From: Linyphia triangularis
Lineage: Eukaryota; Arthropoda; Arachnida; Araneae; Linyphiidae
DNA length: 64,000 nt
Reading direction: 5' to 3'
NCBI GenBank assembly: GCA_963978545.1
Contig: OZ021732.1
Coordinates: 24,376,688 to 24,440,687, forward strand
Shown here: positions 60,701 to 64,000 of the stretch, piece after piece
Layout: each line of letters begins with the position of its first letter
How positions within the stretch are numbered: the first letter of the stretch is position 1
Notes under the pieces: model-generated
Seen by the model: the letters and a program-made list of their open reading frames with translations, nothing else
What the model was told of the DNA's origin: nothing
Database searches by the model: none
Position numbers and translations under genes: made by a program

Positions 60701-62644
60701 CTTGCATGTTTAATGCTTAGTTATTAAAACATGCTAGTTCAAAAATTTTTTATTAATGTACCAAATTCATTAAAAATGTAATAGTTTGTATGTCTTTTTT
60801 AAACACAAGTTTAATTCATACTGTATAAACAGATCATGATTCATCTTGAGTAGTGCGATAGTTGCTATGAACTGAAAAAATGCAATTGAATCTCTTTGTG
60901 TTACCTTAACACTTAATTTCAATGATTTTGTTGCAAAAGGTTAAGTTATTTATGGAAGATCACTTATTGGTTATCACAGTTACTCTCCGCAGTTCCATTT
61001 TTCTAGAACTTGCCTTGGAAAACTTTTATGTATATTTATTTTTTTAATGGGCATATTGTAGCCTTTGAAAACAGATTTTAAACCAAAACATTTTTCTTCG
61101 ATTACAGCTAATAACGGTGTTCCTAAGATGACAACTCCTTTGATAGAATTTCTAAAAGCCAGAAAAATTGAACAACAGGTAATGTTAATAATTTTATTGT
61201 CAAGAGCAGGGGGTTTTAAACTTTATATTTAAAAATGCATTGTATTCATTGTCTAGTAGACTATTTTTAAATTGTTCCATACATTTGTAATATATATATG
61301 TAATATATATATATATATATATAGACAAATTTTTATGTATAATTTTAGTTATACAATAGTGTTTATTTGAATCATCATTATGAAATTGATATCTCTCACA
61401 AGGTTTCATTCATTTATTGATTTTCAGATATACATGTACTTCTTGGTTATATCTCATAAGTAAACTATCTGTACAACTTTTGCAATAGAACTAAGTAATT
61501 ACAGAATTGCATGGGTTTTTATGGGATTTCATGTTTCTTCACTCTTTGTTAATATTGCATATCAATGATTCTTATTTGAAATTAAATGAACTTTCAGCAT
61601 ACCAATCCTCAGGGTTCGTACACGTCTCCTAAAATTCCTGAAATTTTCTTTTTTTTATATAAAGGCCCTTATAACTTCTGAAAATTACGTTGCTACTCCT
61701 GATATTTCTTTTTATCTACTTAAAAATAATAATCGAAGGGTGAAAAGATTTGTAAAACCTTAACATATCTTTTTTCTTCCTCAATAAAACGTCACTGAAA
61801 TCCGAAATTTTTACCGTACCATACTACAGAGTCTACTGCGCATGCACTTTTTCACTACCGGTCACAAAGAAAAACTTTCGAACAGGAATACACCACGATT
61901 CTCGACAACCAGATGCGTAGAGGGAGACTATATTATTAAGCATGTAATTTTTTTCTCGTTAACTCCTGAATTTATTGTATTTAACTCCTGAAAAACTCCT
62001 TAGTAACTCCTGAATTTTGCTATCATAGATTTAGTATGAACCCTGAATCCTGGATGTTTATATGAATCTGAACAGTTAAGGTACATTTTTATATTGTTTT
62101 TATAAAATCTAGGGTACCACATGTCCCAAATTTTTAGTTAACACTAAATATACTAAATACATGCTCCATTATTTTAGTTGAGTTTCCATAACTTATGTAT
62201 GAATCGTTCCCAATAAATTTGATTGTAATAAGATGCTTTTTATAGGCATCAGCCAGTCTAAAATTCAGTTGTTAATCTTATATAACTTTCTATTGAGTCT
62301 GAGAATATTGCTTGTACCTTAATGACAAGTTAGTTTGGACAAAACCTTTGAGTAAAATTGGCTTATTCGTAAGTGCTATTTATAGTTTGGCTCCGAGATT
62401 CAGTTGTATTCCTCATCTGCTTTAGAAAATCCGTGAAGAAAAACGCGAAGAACGCAAGCGTAAGGAACTTGAAAAGAAGCGAATCCGAGAGGAGGAGAGG
62501 CGCAGACGTAAAGCAGAAAAGGACAAAGAAAGAGTTAAGGAGAAAGTAAAAGAAAAGGAAAGTCTGTCTGAAAAAGAGGCGACAGACGAGCTGGAGGAGT
62601 CCCCGGTTTCTGAAAACTTAAAGCCAGCTGAAACTGTTGTTCAG
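39678..62644 (+). CDS. UPF3: UPF3 (regulator of nonsense transcripts 3), 5' part, seven exons
   Basis: UPF3 is the nonsense-mediated mRNA decay factor that links UPF2 (and, in UPF3B-type proteins, the exon-junction complex) to UPF1; it shuttles between nucleus and cytoplasm. Joining 39678-39782, 39862-39968, 44741-44847, 52421-52522, 55537-55647, 61108-61178 and 62426-62644 gives 822 nt, 274 codons, with no stop and GT/AG at each intron. The Smg4/UPF3 RRM-like domain spans about residues 36-145: strand 1 VVIRRLPPTMTEEQF, then SPLPDHDYMYFV, SRAYLNF, FKDRFDGYVFLDSKG and YPAIVEFAPFQK. Residues 185-201 hold the conserved TPLIEFLKARK. From 202 on it is a charged KR/E helix typical of the family middle region. 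The C-terminal exon-junction-binding motif would lie beyond the window. The gene is unbroken; paralogue type (3A or 3B) cannot be decided. Confidence 0.96.
39862..39968 (+). CDS. UPF3: UPF3 exon 2
   Basis: Follows AAATAG; 107 nt, residues 36-70 plus two bases of 71. Encodes the first strand and helix of the RRM-like fold (VVIRRLPP to KADM). Donor GTAAGT. Confidence 0.95.
40240..40477. mobile_element. MITE in UPF3 intron 2
   Basis: Ends TCCTAGTTCACGTT and AACGTCAACTAGGA are inverted repeats with one mismatch, bounding 238 bp with several GGCGA/TCGCC pairs inside. The target duplication is unclear. Superfamily unassigned. Confidence 0.6.
40629..40807 (+). mobile_element. tRNA-derived SINE, family 1, in UPF3 intron 2
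   Basis: Full-length 179-bp copy with box B GGGTTCGAGTC and tail AAAACAACCAACC, flanked by a perfect 12-bp duplication GAATACAGCTGC at 40617-40628 and 40808-40819. The cleanest SINE insertion in the window. Confidence 0.92.
42598..42770 (+). mobile_element. SINE family 2
   Basis: Starts CCTGATGGCTGTGTAG, has CTTGCATGCC and box B-like GATTCGAATCC, and ends GAGCGTACAAACTAACC. Nested in the 41113-44333 transposon. Confidence 0.75.
42890..43010 (+). mobile_element. SINE family 2, eroded
   Basis: TTTGATGGTTGTCGGG, TTTCGCATGCC and ATAAGCTGTACATTAC align with family 2; box B is lost. Weak. Confidence 0.4.
44741..44847 (+). CDS. UPF3: UPF3 exon 3
   Basis: Follows TTTCTCAG; 107 nt, completing R71 and ending in the first base of G107. 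Encodes SRAYLNFLIPEDI and FKDRFDGYVFLDSK, the most conserved part of the domain. Donor GTGAGA. Confidence 0.96.
45061..46057 (+). mobile_element. hAT-like relic in UPF3 intron 3
   Basis: Left end CAGGGTTGGCATGG and right end CCCAACGTAG are imperfect inverses. The stretch just inside the right end (ACCCGGTTAAAACC and AAAACCTGGTTTAAAC) is typical of CAGGGTTGG-ended hAT relics. A hATC fragment lies inside at 45319-45471. No target duplication is visible. Confidence 0.5.
45319..45471 (+). pseudogene. hAT transposase C-terminal (hATC) fragment
   Basis: The frame from 45319 reads AILTAKITTAKVERIFSFLG, which matches the hATC dimerisation pattern (small residues, then ERIFS). An in-frame TGA at about 45407 is followed by KAPKLVFLFKMLNPKLV, the family's usual continuation. 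Only the last part of a transposase survives. Confidence 0.55.
46496..49800 (-). pseudogene. Helitron Rep-helicase (RepHel), inactivated
   Basis: Pieces in transcription order: an N-terminal basic region (49800 down to about 49580); HPKVLIVKECAHCHALKLKHE and SIRTFNSCFQMTSFGAIE (49600-49108); DKTPAGEHVHRFNAP and RDIVIQRRNNN (49104-48739); the Rep domain with HUH motif GLPHTHILIWL and tyrosine motif SIKYICKYVNKG (48601-47618); the linker PRKQGTPIDACPG to ACLALGLLEDDNHWD (47745-47149); and a PIF1-type helicase with Walker A APGGTGKT (about 46970) and Walker B IIIWDECTMAH plus LLSGDFKQTLP (46786-46496). Lesions include frameshifts near 49380, 48760, 47720 and 46970 and nonsense codons near 49345, 49106, 48690 and 46804. 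Rep residues between YAYRMMIRR and VEWQKRG, and all helicase motifs after LPVIPR, are missing. Confidence 0.92.
48631..48678 (-). other. 48-nt intron-like segment inside the Helitron Rep gene
   Basis: On the minus strand, CCTGCCACAG is followed by GTAATC, 48 nt ending TTGTTACAG, then AAGCCGAAACAAAC. Removing it joins DPAT to EAETNKKVSSMD, the uninterrupted order in related Helitrons. Left in, it brings an in-frame TGA. It may be a real short intron, a captured donor/acceptor pair, or a chance insertion. Confidence 0.45.
50306..51831. other. UPF3 intron 3, unannotated part
   Basis: AT-rich sequence; no gene or repeat family recognised. A GCTTAAATTTAAAAGTTGAAGC-like local inverted repeat near 50740-50770 is short and probably chance. 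Confidence 0.4.
51832..52234. mobile_element. Foldback element with about 155-bp arms, intron 3
   Basis: GGGCAATTCTCT at 51832 is mirrored by AGAGAATTGCCC ending 52234. Long inner stretches also mirror (AATTAGAATTCTAAAATTAT, GGTAGCAAAGTTATATT). It is 403 bp overall with a loop of about 90 bp containing GACGTGACGTCAG. It ends 186 bp before exon 4. No clear target duplication. Confidence 0.75.
52421..52522 (+). CDS. UPF3: UPF3 exon 4
   Basis: Follows AAATTATAG; 102 nt, residues 107 (completed) to 140 plus one base. Encodes NEYPAIVEFAPFQKIP and a basic stretch. Donor GTTAGT, slightly weak. Confidence 0.95.
52523..55536. other. UPF3 intron 4
   Basis: Mostly unrecognised AT-rich sequence. It contains a CCCTGATTT-rich relic at about 53620-53720 related to the MITE at 4188, a relic right end of the CAGGGTTC family at about 54640-54800 (AAGGACCATATGAACC), and a SINE at 55168. 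Confidence 0.5.
55168..55318 (+). mobile_element. SINE family 2 with internal deletion
   Basis: CTTGATGACTGTGTAG jumps to AAAGGTGTCAGC, deleting most of the tRNA-like box A region, then continues TTAGGCATGGATGTTCG, TTAAGCTGTAGGTTCC and the usual tail. Confidence 0.7.
55537..55647 (+). CDS. UPF3: UPF3 exon 5
   Basis: Follows GTAATTAG; 111 nt, residues 141-177 plus one base. Encodes DPDYLKFLESLKN and EAYLEEIETREKEL, matching the family's FLE and LLEEIE positions. Donor GTTTCT is non-consensus after GT, but the frame and next exon demand it. Confidence 0.93.
56016..56285 (+). other. Unrecognised open frame in UPF3 intron 5
   Basis: About 89 codons (and open slightly upstream), with less AT-biased codons than its surroundings and stops in both other forward frames. 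The translation contains SQTSWLEMRQQKPALQ and FGRNLKITIVTAGPL. No family recognised. It has no splice frame joining exons 5 and 6, whose phases already match. It could be a transposon or pseudogene fragment. Confidence 0.3.
56872..58920 (+). mobile_element. Helitron-like non-autonomous element, intron 5
   Basis: The right end CACAGGTATTCAGCTAG at 58920 is followed by host T, the Helitron CTAG|T rule. The left end lies at TCTTCTCTATATATATAAGG; A|TC at 56871-56873 is my best guess for the start. The subterminal GGCAAAGCCCTCACTGACTC is a short imperfect hairpin. The interior is a long tandem array with no coding frame. It lies on the UPF3 sense strand. Confidence 0.6.
56931..58690 (+). repeat. 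148-bp tandem array, about 11.5 units
   Basis: Units begin TTCCCACATAGTCACAACTC and start at 56931, 57079, 57227, 57375, 57523, 57671, 57819, 57967, 58113, 58263, 58394 and 58543. Each has AAGTAAACTATTCCGATCTC and GGGGTTAAACGTTCCAAACG. The first five intervals are exactly 148 bp and those units are nearly identical; units after 57800 are diverged, and one is about 18 bp short. The array therefore grew recently at its left side. Confidence 0.95.
59030..59340. mobile_element. Possible transposon fragment, intron 5
   Basis: CATAACTCCCGAACAAATTG, ATGTTCAAATTTGGTGAGC and nearby sentences resemble the non-coding ends of dispersed arthropod elements. No termini were found. Confidence 0.25.
60509..60690. 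mobile_element. Near-perfect hairpin, about 180 bp, intron 5
   Basis: Two arms of about 88 bp meet at AACAATTTTAAAAATTGTT (centre about 60599) with almost no loop. The outer ends are TAAAAAATAACTTTC and GAAGTTATTTTTAATA. It is probably a palindromic MITE inserted at TA. If kept in the UPF3 pre-mRNA it would form a stable dsRNA stem. Confidence 0.7.
61108..61178 (+). CDS. UPF3: UPF3 exon 6
   Basis: Follows CGATTACAG; 71 nt, completing residue 178 and ending at codon 201 in phase 0. Encodes TTPLIEFLKARKIEQQ, a family hallmark. Donor GTAATG. Confidence 0.95.
61610..62045. mobile_element. 436-bp CAGGGTTC-family element, intron 6
   Basis: Ends CAGGGTTCGTAC and GTATGAACCCTG are inverse with one mismatch. 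They are flanked by a perfect 6-bp duplication AATCCT at 61604-61609 and 62046-62051. The subterminal repeats read AACTCCTGAATTT rather than the CCTTGAAAACTCC of the element at 41113, so it is a sister subfamily. Confidence 0.8.
62426..62644 (+). CDS. UPF3: UPF3 exon 7 (last seen in window)
   Basis: Follows TGCTTTAG; 219 nt, residues 202-274. A highly charged stretch (REEKREERKRKELEKKR) that should form a long single helix, then an acidic serine-containing end. Donor GTATTT. Further exons must lie beyond 64000; none with a matching frame was recognised in 62645-64000. Confidence 0.93.
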
Positions 62645-62684
62645 GTATTTATATGAAAGTTCTTTGAAATATAAATGTATAATA

Positions 62685-64000
62685 CAGGATTCATATGGTC
62701 CTTAAGAACTACTGATTTTTTGTAAGCTCTTTTAAAAGGGCTCTTAAAGTCTTTAGTTTTCATCATAGGTCCTTAATTTTCCATTAGTGGTTTTTCTTTT
62801 AACATTGTGGCAATCAATTTAATTTCTCCGTTAACCATTTCTACAGATTTGGATCCATCTTTTATTATTGGAGCAGTTTTATCTTCAACAAGGTGACTTG
62901 GTATCTCTGATTCCCAGAAACACATTTCTTTTTACTTCATGCTAGAATGTACTGTTGTTGGTAGATTGGTATTGTGAATCGTAATGATGTCCACTAAGTT
63001 TTAGTTTGTTGATGTTGCACATACGTTTAAGCGTGCATTATTTATTATTCATTTGGGAAAGATTTGACCAAAAAAATACCGAGCAACTGGTTCAATGGTT
63101 TGTATCTTGTGGTTAAATAGAGCTCATATAAAGAAATGTCTTTTATTAGCAAATAAAAAATTCAAATGCAGTTTAGGTAATGCATATTTTTACGATGGAA
63201 AAATCCATCTTAATGTACTTCAAACATTTGTATAGTTTTACAAATAGTTAGCTAAACAAATTTACGATTTTTTAAATTTTTTTTTTTGCTTTTCTGCAAC
63301 GTATGGGTAAACATTTGCAGCCACTGAAAACTAAAATGAGCTTAACCAATCACCTTTTTCATTTTTGCTAATAGTATTTATTTAATAGTATTTATTAAGT
63401 ACTACTGATATCAGGACAAAACTATCTGCCTGATTTTCTTCAATAATTTTTTAGTTGGAAGGTTACTGTAAAACTGCGTTTTTCCTTCTTTAATTTTACG
63501 AGCTTTTCTTTTAAAGTTTTTAAATTCTAAGAAGTTTTTATGTTAGAGGTAAGAATATGAGCATCATTGTATAAGCTGTATTAGCAAATTTTCAAGAAAA
63601 TTGGTATATAGCATGCAATATTTTCCCTGATTCAGGACATAGGAAAATTCTTGCTTTGAGGTAGTTTTTCTGAATTTATAGATGTATCTTGAGCTTTTGC
63701 TTTATTTTATAGGAAGTTTTGCAGTCATTCAATGATGTAATTTAGTAAAAAAAATTCTCCATCACACCGTGTTCCCCCTCCCTCGATTTTGTAGATGAAA
63801 ATTTAGATTTTATTGCAAACTTATTGAGTTTTCCCTTTGGAATTTAGAACATGGGCAAATAAATATATAATGTACATAAATTGGTAATTTGTATCTATAT
63901 TCCTTGTTAATGGCTCCATTGCCAAATCAGGAAATATTACATTCTTGAATTGTTTATTTGTCAATTTTGATTCTTATAATGTAGAGTTTTGAGTTCATGG
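62685..64000. other. UPF3 intron 7, partial, with CAGGGTTC relic
   Basis: ACAGGATTCATATGGTCCTTAAG at 62685 is a decayed left end of the CAGGGTTC family, followed by its CTCTTAAAG-type repeats to about 62780. The matching right end was not found before 64000. The rest is AT-rich with no recognised exon. Confidence 0.5.

Noticed and set aside
62100..62425. Additional UPF3 exon between exons 6 and 7
   Set aside because: Exon 6 ends and exon 7 begins in phase 0 with continuous family sequence, so nothing is missing.

Overview
The window is AT-rich animal nuclear DNA. It has long introns, tRNA-derived SINEs with target-site duplications, hAT, piggyBac-like and Helitron elements, and one conserved gene with seven small exons. 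The gene is UPF3, a nonsense-mediated decay factor. The repeat mix and the protein look invertebrate, most likely arthropod and perhaps chelicerate, but the species cannot be named from the sequence.

Layout. Bases 1-6016 (copy A) are a direct duplicate of about 33278-39560 (copy A'). Between them lies a very large imperfect palindrome. Its left arm L (6648 to about 18710) matches, on the opposite strand, the right arm R (about 22641-32030), with a 3.9-kb non-palindromic centre (18711-22640). L carries two transposon insertions that R lacks: a 2284-bp hAT at 7788-10071, itself containing a piggyBac-type MITE, and a 577-bp TTAA-flanked MITE at 17759-18335. Both arms contain mirror-image copies of a 15-16-bp minisatellite, a roughly 250-bp tandem array, a foldback element, a long TIR element and SINE copies. 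No cellular gene was recognised in 1-39560.

From 39678 to 62644 the + strand encodes the first 274 residues of UPF3 in seven exons. All splice sites are GT/AG and the frame is continuous; the gene runs past the last exon seen. Its introns are full of mobile DNA. Intron 2 holds a MITE, a SINE and a 3.2-kb TIR element. Intron 3 holds a hAT relic, a 4.2-kb Helitron with intact ends but a broken RepHel gene on the opposite strand, and a foldback element. Intron 4 holds SINE and TIR relics. Intron 5 holds a Helitron-like element carrying a 148-bp tandem array, and a near-perfect hairpin. Intron 6 holds another TIR element.

How it fits together. Copy A' ends 117 bp before the UPF3 start codon, so copy A carries a second version of the UPF3 upstream flank, with no UPF3 behind it in this window. 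L and R are more alike than A and A', which suggests the inverted duplication is the younger event. The hAT inserted into one arm after the arms formed. A false duplication or mis-join in the assembly remains a serious alternative for the A/L/R/A' architecture. No candidate for a new biochemical system (gene cluster, CRISPR or defence locus) was found. The notable content is structural.
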